In this document: positions 8,268 through 16,207 of the stretch, piece after piece
How the letters are laid out: each line of letters opens with the position of its first letter
How positions within the stretch are numbered: position 1 is the stretch's first letter
Source of the DNA: Ascidiaceihabitans sp034111945
Lineage (GTDB): Bacteria; Pseudomonadota; Alphaproteobacteria; Rhodobacterales; Rhodobacteraceae
Assembly (NCBI GenBank): GCA_047626725.1
Contig: JBLHSG010000015.1
Location: 41,902 to 105,901, forward strand
Reading direction: 5' to 3'
Length of the DNA stretch: 64,000 bases
Made by a program: the position numbers and the translations under genes
Notes under the pieces: model-generated
What the model saw: the letters and a program-made list of their open reading frames with translations, nothing else
Told to the model about the DNA's origin: nothing
The model's database searches: none

Positions 8268-10994
8268 TTAGGATTTTTTAGCTTGTGGCAGGGCCATAAC
8301 GGCTTCGGTTGTGAAGACGCGCAAACCCAGATCGGCGCGATACCCGTGGATTTCACTGACGTCCAAGGCCCGCATAAACGCGAGGATTTCTTTGCTCACG
8401 ACCTGCCCCGGCACCAAAATCGGAAACCCTGGCGGATAGGGAATAATAAAGCCTGCGGAGACAACTTCTCGCCCCGCATCCAGCGCATCCTGCAGTGATC
8501 CCTCAAGCTCCAGATAGTCGCAATTTTTCTCATCATAGCTTAGGTAATAGGCGGTGCGAATGTCACCCTCTGATGTGATATTGTCCGGGCGAAATGCATC
8601 GTGAAAGCGGCTGAAGTCTGGAAGCGGAGGATAGTTTTCCGTCAGGTTTTTCACCCGCTTATCGAACGACAGACGCTCCATTTTTGATGCGTCATCCAGC
8701 AATTCGTCCAGCTCGTTTGCGATCTCGACCAGTACTTCGATCAGGTAGGCAACGGACGATCGCGTGGTCCCGATATTGGTCATGAACAGGACCGTGTTGC
8801 GTGATGTTTTGTTGATTTGGATGCCGTATTTATCCATCAAAACATCATTTTTGAACGTATCGCCGTCCCAACCTGTACCACCAACAGCAAGCGTAACGCG
8901 GGTTGCATCCAGAACAAAATCGTCCTGTTCCCAGCAATCCCACATGTCCGTCCAGCCTTGATCGTTGTCAAAATAACTGGTCACACCGCTTTGGCGATGG
9001 TGTTCTGGAATCATGTCGCCAGCCGTCAAAACCTTAAAGTATTTTTGCAGCAAAGGATGGCTACTGATGGCCTTGCGCATCGACATCGCCGCCTCGATTT
9101 GGCGCTGCACAAATTCGAACCCTTCAAGTTCAACTTGCCGGCGCCCCACATCCAAAGACGCGATAATTTGATAGTTGGGCGACGTCGACGTGTGCGTCAT
9201 ATACGCTTCGTGAAACGACTGCTCGACCTCACCTTTAAAATCTTGATCGTTCACATGGATCATCGAACCCTGACGCAAAGATGTCAGTGTTTTATGGGTC
9301 GATTGCGTGGCATACACCCTAATTCGGGCATCGGGCGGCGCGATCAAACGCGTCTCGATCAGGGTTTCATCCGTGGCATTTTCTAGCTGTTCTTGCTGTT
9401 CTTTATACGCCTGTTTGTGCGTATCCGTGCGCAAACGCGTGCGCAAATTGTTGGCCGTGCGCATACCGGTGCGTTGGCGATATGTTGGGCTGAAACGCGC
9501 AAATGCAAACCATGCCTCGTCCCATAGGAAAATCAGGTTCGGCTTGATCGCAAGGCATTCTTCCATCACCCGTTCGACATTATAAACCAGACCGTCAAAG
9601 GTGCAATTGGTCAGCAATAGCATGCGGACGCGATCCAGTTTGCCTGCTGCTTTTAAAGCCAGCAATTGATGTTTGATTTCCTTCAACGGCACGGCGCCAT
9701 ACATCGAATATTCGTTCAGCGGATAGCTGTCCAAGTAGACAACCTCGGCACCGGCCAAAACCATCCCGTAGTGGTGCGATTTGTGACAATCACGGTCCAC
9801 CAAAACGATGTCGCCGGGGCGCACCAACGCTTGCACGACGATCTTGTTACAGGTCGATGTGCCGTTGGTCGCAAAGAAGGTTTGCTTGGACCCAAAGGCG
9901 CGACTTGCCAGTTCCTGCGCCTCTTTGATCGGGCCGTGCGGTTCCAACAGACTGTCCAATCCGCCCGATGTCGCAGAGGTTTCAGCCAAGAAGATATTGG
10001 GCCCGTAAAAGGCACCCATGTCTTGGATCCAATGCGAACGCGTGATCGATTTACCGCGACTGATTGGCATCGCATGGAACACGCCGGTTGGTTGTTTGGA
10101 ATATTCAACAAGCGCTGTGAAAAACGGGGTTTTGTTGCGTGCGGCAACACCCCGAAGAATGTTCAGGTGCAATTCCATGAAGTCTTCTTGGTTGTAGAAA
10201 ACCCGACGGCAAATCCCTAGATCAAGTCCTGCAATGTCTTCGACTGACCGTTCCGTAACCAAATAGGCGTCAAGTTCGGGGCGCACACGCGCGATCAAAC
10301 GGCACAGTTCCGGGCCGTAATCCTCGGGCAACATCGCTTCGATTTCGGCGGCATTACTGGCGTTACTGATGTATTTTGCCAGAATTTCATTGTCGTTTTT
10401 CGACTTCAGCACCAGTCCGGGGCGCACCACAATTGCCTGAATATTGTGGTTAAAAAGCACGGCAATTAGTGCGTCCTCAAGGCTTGGAACAACCACCGCT
10501 TCGTAGTTAAATGGATCCTCGGGGCGGCGCATGCGCGAGACGTTGCTTTTGAGCCAACGTTCCTGCTGATCGCTGACATTATCAACGATCAAAACTTCAA
10601 AATATGGACGGGCCATCGCGCGCGCTTCGGGCGACAACATCGCCTCGTCGTTGTGTTCTTCGTCGTCCGTGCTGTCACGATCAAGCGGAATATGACGGCG
10701 ACGATACGCGCCTGTGGTCAGCGCACGTTTGACGCGATTGGTGGTAAACGACAGATCATCATAGTGACCGGTTTCAAACTGGCGGCGCATATTTTCAAAG
10801 GCAGCCATGCCCGGAAACGCCCAATAGGGTTCGATCAAGGCCAAAGATTCGAACAATTCGGCAATGCGCGCTTTATGCGCAGTCGCCTTTTTCGCGTTCT
10901 GCTCACGACACAACGACGTCACAGCTTCGCGCAGCGCGCTCCATCTGTCAGCACGCAGCTGGGTACCGGAATAATAGTCACTGACGGAATCCAT
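8268..10994 (-). CDS. Large Orn/Lys/Arg-type PLP decarboxylase
   Basis: This 908-residue fold-type-I PLP decarboxylase has a receiver-like wing domain (about 130-260), a PLP domain (about 320-700) and the C-terminal domain with PYPPGFPILVPGQV. Lys568 in STHKTLTSLRQGS is the expected Schiff-base lysine; TSATSGGLDSLLEPHG and FLWDEAWFAFARF are conserved PLP-site segments. The usual length is 710-760 residues, so the N-terminal 130 residues are extra. I chose ATG 10994, which has GGGGAGAG six bases upstream, over the longer frame beginning at 11024. The enzyme should convert a basic amino acid (arginine, lysine or ornithine) to agmatine, cadaverine or putrescine; which one cannot be told by eye. 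It is the second gene of the operon, 66 bp after the nitrilase-type hydrolase. Confidence 0.88.
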   Translation of the reverse strand: MDSVSDYYSGTQLRADRWSALREAVTSLCREQNAKKATAHKARIAELFESLALIEPYWAFPGMAAFENMRRQFETGHYDDLSFTTNRVKRALTTGAYRRRHIPLDRDSTDDEEHNDEAMLSPEARAMARPYFEVLIVDNVSDQQERWLKSNVSRMRRPEDPFNYEAVVVPSLEDALIAVLFNHNIQAIVVRPGLVLKSKNDNEILAKYISNASNAAEIEAMLPEDYGPELCRLIARVRPELDAYLVTERSVEDIAGLDLGICRRVFYNQEDFMELHLNILRGVAARNKTPFFTALVEYSKQPTGVFHAMPISRGKSITRSHWIQDMGAFYGPNIFLAETSATSGGLDSLLEPHGPIKEAQELASRAFGSKQTFFATNGTSTCNKIVVQALVRPGDIVLVDRDCHKSHHYGMVLAGAEVVYLDSYPLNEYSMYGAVPLKEIKHQLLALKAAGKLDRVRMLLLTNCTFDGLVYNVERVMEECLAIKPNLIFLWDEAWFAFARFSPTYRQRTGMRTANNLRTRLRTDTHKQAYKEQQEQLENATDETLIETRLIAPPDARIRVYATQSTHKTLTSLRQGSMIHVNDQDFKGEVEQSFHEAYMTHTSTSPNYQIIASLDVGRRQVELEGFEFVQRQIEAAMSMRKAISSHPLLQKYFKVLTAGDMIPEHHRQSGVTSYFDNDQGWTDMWDCWEQDDFVLDATRVTLAVGGTGWDGDTFKNDVLMDKYGIQINKTSRNTVLFMTNIGTTRSSVAYLIEVLVEIANELDELLDDASKMERLSFDKRVKNLTENYPPLPDFSRFHDAFRPDNITSEGDIRTAYYLSYDEKNCDYLELEGSLQDALDAGREVVSAGFIIPYPPGFPILVPGQVVSKEILAFMRALDVSEIHGYRADLGLRVFTTEAVMALPQAKKS

Positions 10995-11060
10995 CGGTCG
11001 CTCTCCCCTGTGGGGCTGAAACACGATGGATCCGCAGTTTTACACCACTGGCCGCGTCTT

Positions 11061-12035
11061 TCAGCCGTCTGTTGTTTTGCCCAAGATAGGCGCAACCGCG
11101 ACACCCAATTCGGGCGCACGATCAATCAATTCAGCCTCGGCGGCGGCCGGCACATCCACATGCAAACCTGCACGCGATCCTTGCTGGGGCACCTCTAGTG
11201 GGCCGAGTGTATTTAGGTAGCTGTCAACGCCGCTGGTGCGGTCATAAACAGAGAAATCGGCAGGCCGGTCACGGAAGCTTTTGAGCACTTGCCCCAAGCC
11301 TTTCATGCCGGTTTCGCGCTGACGGCGCACCATCGACAAGTCGATTTCGATCGGGAACATGTCTTCTTGTCCGCCGGACTGGTGCAGCACCATCGACGTC
11401 GGATCAACAACACAAGATTTACCAACCCCGCCAGACCCTAAACCGTTGACATCGATGACATAACACTGGAATTGCGCTGCGGTTGCACGGGCGATTGCCA
11501 ATTCCGCATCACGGTCAGTTGTGCCTGTCAGAACCGGATGCAATAACACCTCGACCCCTTGGCTGGTCAGTTGGCGGGTCGTTTCCGGGAACCACATATC
11601 GTAGCAAATCGACAGACCAAAGCGGCCCACGTCCGGCACGTCAAACACACAAAAATCGGTGCCTGCAGCGACGCCTGCTTCATACGGTAAAAACGGGAAC
11701 ATCTTGGCGTACCGGCGGACAACTTCGCCTTCCGGATTAATGACCAACGAGGTGTTATAGACGCGGCCATCTTCGGGATGTGTCAAAAACATCGACCCCG
11801 GGATCAGCCAGATTTTGTGGCGACGCGCCGCTTCGCAAAACCGGTCGATAACCGCGTTTTCTTGGGGCAGTTTGTATTTCTCCAACGGGCCAAACGGAGC
11901 AAGTTCACTGAACAACACCATTTGTGTCCACGGAAAACGCATCATCAAAACGTCGAGCCGCTGCATCATCCCGTCGACATTGGGCTGCAGGGCGTTGACG
12001 TACATTTGTACGCCGGCAATTGCGAAAGGGGTCAT
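11061..12035 (-). CDS. Nitrilase-superfamily carbon-nitrogen hydrolase
   Basis: This 324-residue member has the Glu-Lys-Cys triad visible as Glu44 (LFSELAPFG), Lys111 (RYAKMFPFLPYE) and Cys144 (LSICYDMWFPE). The superfamily hydrolyses amides, carbamoyl groups or nitriles; N-carbamoylputrescine amidase and omega-amidase are polyamine-related members, but the subgroup here cannot be fixed by eye. I chose ATG 12035, where the conserved strand FAIAGVQM begins four residues in and GGAG lies upstream; the frame is open to 12083. It is the first gene of the amine operon, followed by the decarboxylase, ATP-grasp ligase and C45 hydrolase. Two different amidase folds in one operon imply two amide-cleavage steps. 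Confidence 0.87.
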   Translation of the reverse strand: MTPFAIAGVQMYVNALQPNVDGMMQRLDVLMMRFPWTQMVLFSELAPFGPLEKYKLPQENAVIDRFCEAARRHKIWLIPGSMFLTHPEDGRVYNTSLVINPEGEVVRRYAKMFPFLPYEAGVAAGTDFCVFDVPDVGRFGLSICYDMWFPETTRQLTSQGVEVLLHPVLTGTTDRDAELAIARATAAQFQCYVIDVNGLGSGGVGKSCVVDPTSMVLHQSGGQEDMFPIEIDLSMVRRQRETGMKGLGQVLKSFRDRPADFSVYDRTSGVDSYLNTLGPLEVPQQGSRAGLHVDVPAAAEAELIDRAPELGVAVAPILGKTTDG

Positions 12036-12103
12036 GCTTTGAAAGCTCCGTGAATACACAGGCGTCCCATCGGGGTCGTCCATTTCTGTGAATCACGCAT
12101 CTA

Positions 12104-12316
12104 TTACACCTTCATTTCGCAAACAGAAACAGGCGATATTCGCAGGATTCTACCGACACTTGAACCAAGCGTAAACGCGCCGAATACAGATGTTTTGGAC
12201 CATGCCGTAGCGCCGTGATCACGAATCTTTTCCAAAGATAATTCAATGGCTTGGCGGCACAAATTTCCCGCGTTTGAAACGATGGGATCAAATGAAAAAA
12301 CGGCGCTGTCGCCCAT
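12104..12316 (-). CDS. Possible small hypothetical protein
   Basis: A 70-codon frame starts at ATG 12316 with AGGGAA about six bases upstream and stops at 12104. The product (MGDSAVFSFDPIVSNAG onward) has no motif I recognise, no signal peptide and no clear membrane segment. It sits in the leader region of the amine operon on the same strand and ends about 70 bp before the hydrolase start codon. Codon choice is not obviously biased, so it may be chance. I list it because of the ribosome site and position. Confidence 0.25.
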   Translation of the reverse strand: MGDSAVFSFDPIVSNAGNLCRQAIELSLEKIRDHGATAWSKTSVFGAFTLGSSVGRILRISPVSVCEMKV

Positions 12317-12590
12317 GGAAATTCCCTGTTTACTCGTGCGCGAATTTTCGGGCGGTAGCGCCCCGTTTCCGCAATACAAACGACCCAGACGCTATTCGAA
12401 CAAACATGCGTCTTTTTAGATCAGTACCTTAGGTAGAGTGACCGCATCCCCAGCGCCGCGCAACCGGTTTTGCCATCAAATTGCAAAATTTGTTTAAAAT
12501 TTTGAACAGGCGGTCACAAAAGACAGCCAAATCTGCCTGAATGATGGGCATGACATACGCTTTGATCATGGCCAAATGTGCAGATTGCAT

Positions 12591-12620
12591 AAAAAAAGCG
12601 GACCGTAATGGCCCGCTTTT
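12591..12620 (-). terminator. Intrinsic terminator of gabT
   Basis: On the minus strand the sequence reads AAAAGCGGGCC, loop ATTAC, GGTCCGCTTTTTTT: an 11-bp GC-rich stem with one mismatch, followed by a run of seven T. It lies about 20 bp after the gabT stop. It could also act weakly in the opposite direction because the other arm begins with a run of A. Confidence 0.85.
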
Positions 12621-12639
12621 CCGACTTTAGGTCTTGAAT

Positions 12640-14082
12640 TTACGCGTGCTGTTCAGCAATCGCTGCGGCAAGCGAGGCTTCGAAGATATCCAAACCTTCG
12701 TTGATGATTGCATCAGACGCCGTCAAAGGCACCATAATCCGCAATGCGTTTCCGTGCATTCCACAGGCCAGCAGGATCAAACCGCGCTGAAGCGCATGCG
12801 CGACAACAGATTTGGTCAAGGCAGCATCGGGTGCCGCCGTTTCGAAATCTGTCACAAATTCAACAGCTAACATCGCACCTAGGCCGCGAATATCCCACAT
12901 ACGGTAGGGTGAAACCCGCGCGCCGATTTCTGCAAACCGTGCCCGAAAATGCTCGCCAAGGGCAGATGAGCGCGCCAAAAGGCCCTCTTCTTCAATCGCT
13001 TCGATTGCGGCAAGTGCGGCCGCGCAAGCCACAGGGTTGCCGCCATATGTGCCGCCCAAACCGCCAGGAATAACCGCATCCATAATGTCCGCGCGCCCGA
13101 TGACACCGGCGATAGGATACCCGCCCGCCATGGATTTTGCGACAGTGATCAGATCAGGCACAACGCCGGAATGTTCGATGGCAAACCATGTGCCAGTCCG
13201 CCCAAATCCTGCCTGAATTTCGTCTGCGATCAACATGATACCGTGCGTGTCGCAAATGTCGCGCAGCGCTTGCATCATTTCAAACGGAACCGGCGTATAG
13301 CCGCCCTCGCCCAGCACAGGTTCGATGATAATTGCGGCAATCCGTTCTGGTTGCGCATCTGTTAGGAACAGGTTTTGCAAACCAATCAAGGCATCCTGAA
13401 CAGTGATCCCATCACGCACACTTGGAAATGGCGCGCGGAAAATGTCGGACGGGAATGGGCCAACATCTTTTTTGTACGGCGACACTTTGCCCGTCATGCC
13501 AAGCGTCAAAAGCGTGCGACCGTGATAGCCACCGGTAAACGCAATGATGCCGGGACGACCCGTTGCAGCGCGTGCAATTTTAACTGCGTTTTCAACCGCT
13601 TCTGCGCCAGTTGTCACCAGCAGTGATTTCTTTGCGTGATCACCGGGGGCCAACGCGTTCAGTTTTTCGGCAAGCGCGATGTAGGGTTCGTACGGGACCA
13701 CTTGGAAACTAGTGTGTGTATAGTGGTCTTCTTGTGCCTTTGCGGCAGCGACAACTTTGGGGTGACGGTGACCTGTGTTCAGAACCGCAATTCCGCCCGC
13801 GAAATCAACAAACCGGTTGCCTTCAACGTCCCACAATTCGGCATTTTCTGCGTAGTGGGCAAAAATCGGCGCGGCAGACGCAACACCACGTGGAACCGCG
13901 GCTTCGCGTCGCGCAATCAATTCGGCGTTGGATTTGGCCGCGACCAAAACCGGAGGCACAATTTCAACCACAACTTCTGGCACATCCGGCACGACCGAAA
14001 TCGTCGGTTTAACAATCGCCGTGACGTTTGATGTTGCTTTGCGCGTGGTCTTGCGGGACTTCTTTTTTGCTTTGTCGGTCAT
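12640..14082 (-). CDS. gabT: 4-aminobutyrate aminotransferase with N-terminal extension
   Basis: This class-III PLP aminotransferase converts 4-aminobutyrate and 2-oxoglutarate to succinate semialdehyde and glutamate. The 480-residue product starts at ATG 14082, preceded by a perfect AAGGAGG eight bases upstream. The GabT body begins near residue 50 (NAELIARREAAVPRGVAS); family signatures are WDVEGNRFVDFAGGIAVLNTGH, TTGAEAVENAVKIAR, IADEIQAGFGRTG and the PLP lysine Lys316 in ITVAKSMAGGYP. The first 50 residues are extra: a Lys/Arg/Thr-rich segment (KAKKKSRKTTRKAT) followed by a Val/Pro-rich one, looking like a flexible tail. It is divergent from a PuuR-like regulator and ends in a strong terminator. 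It would take GABA from putrescine breakdown into the TCA cycle. Confidence 0.93.
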   Translation of the reverse strand: MTDKAKKKSRKTTRKATSNVTAIVKPTISVVPDVPEVVVEIVPPVLVAAKSNAELIARREAAVPRGVASAAPIFAHYAENAELWDVEGNRFVDFAGGIAVLNTGHRHPKVVAAAKAQEDHYTHTSFQVVPYEPYIALAEKLNALAPGDHAKKSLLVTTGAEAVENAVKIARAATGRPGIIAFTGGYHGRTLLTLGMTGKVSPYKKDVGPFPSDIFRAPFPSVRDGITVQDALIGLQNLFLTDAQPERIAAIIIEPVLGEGGYTPVPFEMMQALRDICDTHGIMLIADEIQAGFGRTGTWFAIEHSGVVPDLITVAKSMAGGYPIAGVIGRADIMDAVIPGGLGGTYGGNPVACAAALAAIEAIEEEGLLARSSALGEHFRARFAEIGARVSPYRMWDIRGLGAMLAVEFVTDFETAAPDAALTKSVVAHALQRGLILLACGMHGNALRIMVPLTASDAIINEGLDIFEASLAAAIAEQHA

Positions 14083-14109
14083 GAGGTGGGCCTCCTTGTG
14101 CAGATTTAC

Positions 14110-14168
14110 GAGAATCCCCAATCGCGGGGTGTTTAAAATTCTCATAATACGTTTATTTTATGTGTCAA
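14110..14168 (-). promoter_or_regulatory. Probable gabT promoter and operator region
   Basis: On the minus strand a perfect TTGACA (14163-14168) is followed after 16 bp by TATGAG (14141-14146), about 58 bp upstream of the gabT start. An inverted repeat GAGAAT (14110-14115) / ATTCTC (14138-14143), with CCCC/GGGG inside it, overlaps the -10 region and the probable transcription start. It is a candidate binding site for the PuuR-like repressor encoded divergently at 14310. Operator identity is inferred from position only. Confidence 0.45.
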
Positions 14169-14309
14169 CATCGTTTCGCACGCGGCCTTACTGCGGACTT
14201 AACAGGGCACGTGCGCGACAAGTTTGGGCGAAGAATCCGATTTAGGTTCAGACACAGATGTACTACGTTGATCTTGCAACAAAATCGACAAACGCCAAAG
14301 GACCCGCGC

Positions 14310-14864
14310 GTGGATATTGGTAAAAAACTACAGACAATTCGAAAATCCTGCGGTCTGTCCCAGCGGGAACTTGCCGCACGTGCAGGCCTGACCAACGGCA
14401 CTGTTTCTTTGATTGAACAGAACAAGACAAGCCCGTCGGTTGCCACGCTTAAGAACCTTCTTGATGCGGTCCCGATGAGCATTTCCGAGTTTTTTGCTGA
14501 TCTTGACGATGCCCAGAACCCGCAGTTTTTCTTTAATGCCAACGAATTTACCGAACTGGCGCCGCAGTCAGATGGCAGCACCGTGTCCCTGCGCCAACTT
14601 GGCAATGCCAGCAATCACACGCTGCAAATGTTGGATGAAACTTATCCACCAAACGCCGACACCGGACCGGAATTGTTGACCCACGCAGGCGAAGAGGCCG
14701 GGATCGTGACCGAAGGTGAGATCGAAATCACCGTCGCAGATCAGGTTAAAATACTACGCGCAGGCGAAGGTTATTTGTTCGACAGCCGCCTGCCCCACCG
14801 TTTTCGTAACACAAGCGCCGCGACTTGCCGCATCATCAGCGCTTGCACACCGCCGACGTTTTAA
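14310..14864 (+). CDS. puuR: PuuR-like HTH-cupin transcriptional regulator
   Basis: This 184-residue regulator has an N-terminal XRE-type helix-turn-helix (about 5-60: KLQTIRKSCGLSQRELAARAGLTN...) and a C-terminal cupin sensor domain (about 105-180), ending CRIISACTPPTF as in E. coli PuuR (CRIISAHTPTTF from memory). PuuR represses putrescine utilisation genes and is relieved by putrescine. The start is GTG 14310: AAAGGA lies eight bases upstream, and the frame before it does not resemble the family. It is transcribed away from gabT with a 227-bp shared promoter region, so control of gabT and itself is likely. Whether it also controls the amine operon at 5.8-12 kb is an inference. Confidence 0.88.
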   Translation: MDIGKKLQTIRKSCGLSQRELAARAGLTNGTVSLIEQNKTSPSVATLKNLLDAVPMSISEFFADLDDAQNPQFFFNANEFTELAPQSDGSTVSLRQLGNASNHTLQMLDETYPPNADTGPELLTHAGEEAGIVTEGEIEITVADQVKILRAGEGYLFDSRLPHRFRNTSAATCRIISACTPPTF

Positions 14865-14967
14865 TCGCGCGGATGTCAAACAACACAACGATTTTCGCGG
14901 ATGTCAGGATTGGAAATCGCACAAAAGGCTCTCAAATTACTAAACTAGATAAGTAAATGAGGCCAAA

Positions 14968-15057
14968 TGGCGGAGGAACAGGGATTCGAACCCTGGGAGG
15001 ACTTTCACCCTCGTCGGTTTTCAAGACCGGTGCATTCGACCACTCTGCCACTCCTCC
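14968..15057 (-). tRNA. tRNA-Ser (anticodon UGA)
   Basis: Read on the minus strand, the 5' acceptor strand GGAGGAG pairs with TTCCTCC before discriminator G, and CCA is encoded (14968-14970). The anticodon arm CCGGT-CTTGAAA-ACCGA gives anticodon TGA. A long variable arm (GAGGGTGAAAGTCCTC type) and the T-arm CAGGG-TTCGAAT-CCCTG follow. The length, 90 nt with CCA, and the long variable arm are typical of a class II serine tRNA. It reads UCA and other UCN codons. No intron is present and no integrase lies next to it. Confidence 0.97.
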
Positions 15058-15199
15058 GACAGCGCTGTTCCTAATACCCAAAAATTGATTCTGCAATTGG
15101 GTAATGCCCTTTAAACCTCACGAAAACATGGGGTTTTTTGCCGACGTCGAATCAGCCGCCTTTTCAGATGGGTGAAGCCGCGCTAGAGTGCCGTCAAAA

Positions 15200-15215
15200 C
15201 GCCCTCTTGAGGGCG
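15200..15215. repeat. Perfect palindrome upstream of the SPOR gene
   Basis: CGCCCTC and GAGGGCG are separated by TT, about 95 bp upstream of the SPOR protein start. The loop is too short for a good RNA hairpin, so a protein-binding site is more likely than a terminator. No regulator is assigned. Confidence 0.4.
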
Positions 15216-15310
15216 CGTAAATCGTGCCCGAATTGGCGCAAAAGGGTGTGTAAAACACCGTATAATAATGGGCGCGAGCAGCGCCAACTGACAGGCAAGG
15301 ATCTAAAGCG

Positions 15311-16183
15311 ATGGGCAGCGCGGTTTTCTTTCAACATTTTGGTACAAAAGCCAAATTGGGCCTCGGCGCCCTGGTAACAATGACGATTTTGACAGGGTGC
15401 GATGAATCCGGTCAGTTCAATCTGGGCCAAAAATTACGTGGTGACGCGACCGCGGCCGCACCAAACCGCAGTGGCGCAACCACAAAAACCACCGAACGTG
15501 ACGTCGAGGCCCCTGACGTTTTTTCCGCGACCGAAGCAGGTCTTTGGGATGGACGACCATCACTGGGCGGCGTTTGGGTTGCACATCCTGACGTCACAGA
15601 TCCCGAGCGCGTGATTATTCGCAACACCACGAACAACAAATTTGTCGTTGGGGCCCTGTTCCGTCGTGAACGCGATATTCCAGGCCCACGTTTGCAGATC
15701 TCGTCTGACGCCGCCGAAGCGCTTGGCATGTTGGCCGGCGCACCGGCACAATTGAACGTGACCGCCCTGCGCAAAGAAGAAGTCGCGATTGACCCAGTCG
15801 CATCGGCTGATGCACCAGCCGGCGAATTAACCGAACCTGCCGATGTTCAGGCAACGACACTGGACCCAATTGCCGGTGCCGCCGCCGCGATTGACGCCGC
15901 TGCCGCAACGCCACCCGTCGCCACGGCGTTGCGCCCGACAGGTTCAAGCCTTGATCGACCGTTCATCCAAATCGGTATTTTCTCGGTCGAAGCAAACGCC
16001 ACGCGCACTGCAAGCCAAATGCGGACAGCAGGCCTTGTGCCGACGATCAAACGCGGTGAACGCGGCGGCAACGCATTCTGGCGTGTACTGGTCGGCCCTG
16101 CGCAAACCAGTTCAGAACGCAAATCTTTGTTGAATAAAATCAAGGGCGAAGGCTTCTCTGATGCCTATGCCGTGACCAATTAA
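15311..16183 (+). CDS. SPOR-domain lipoprotein
   Basis: This 290-residue protein has a lipoprotein signal peptide with lipobox ILTGC (Cys30) and a C-terminal SPOR domain (about 215-290: RPFIQIGIFSVEANATRTASQM ... FWRVLVGPAQ). SPOR domains bind denuded peptidoglycan, mostly at division septa. The middle region (about 40-200) is Ala/Pro/Thr-rich and probably a flexible linker, although residues 70-140 (VWVAHPDVTDPERVIIRN) resemble the small folded part found in Rhodobacterales homologues of this gene. It lies 24 bp upstream of the DD-carboxypeptidase gene, as is usual in Rhodobacterales, consistent with a cell-wall role in the periplasm or at the inner face of the outer membrane. Confidence 0.88.
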   Translation: MGSAVFFQHFGTKAKLGLGALVTMTILTGCDESGQFNLGQKLRGDATAAAPNRSGATTKTTERDVEAPDVFSATEAGLWDGRPSLGGVWVAHPDVTDPERVIIRNTTNNKFVVGALFRRERDIPGPRLQISSDAAEALGMLAGAPAQLNVTALRKEEVAIDPVASADAPAGELTEPADVQATTLDPIAGAAAAIDAAAATPPVATALRPTGSSLDRPFIQIGIFSVEANATRTASQMRTAGLVPTIKRGERGGNAFWRVLVGPAQTSSERKSLLNKIKGEGFSDAYAVTN

Positions 16184-16207
16184 TCGCCACTTCAGGAGCA
16201 TAAAACC

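Larger units (their letters stand above)
12036..12639. other. 604-bp stretch between the amine operon and gabT
   Basis: This is the only long stretch without a convincing gene. It should contain the promoter of the minus-strand amine operon and the gabT terminator. It holds one weak small ORF (12104-12316), an 8-bp perfect inverted repeat GTGACCGC (12438-12445) / GCGGTCAC (12510-12517), an AT-rich part near 12475-12505 including CAAATTGCAAAATTTG, and the terminator at 12591-12620. I see no tRNA, and no riboswitch class I know. Confidence 0.5.

Noticed and set aside
14968..15057. tRNA-Ser as integration site of a mobile element.
   Set aside because: No integrase, direct repeat of the tRNA end, or unusual cargo follows; the next genes are housekeeping.
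15138..15377. 79-codon open frame between the tRNA and the SPOR gene.
   Set aside because: It has no ribosome site, no recognisable motif, and overlaps the start of the SPOR lipoprotein in another frame.
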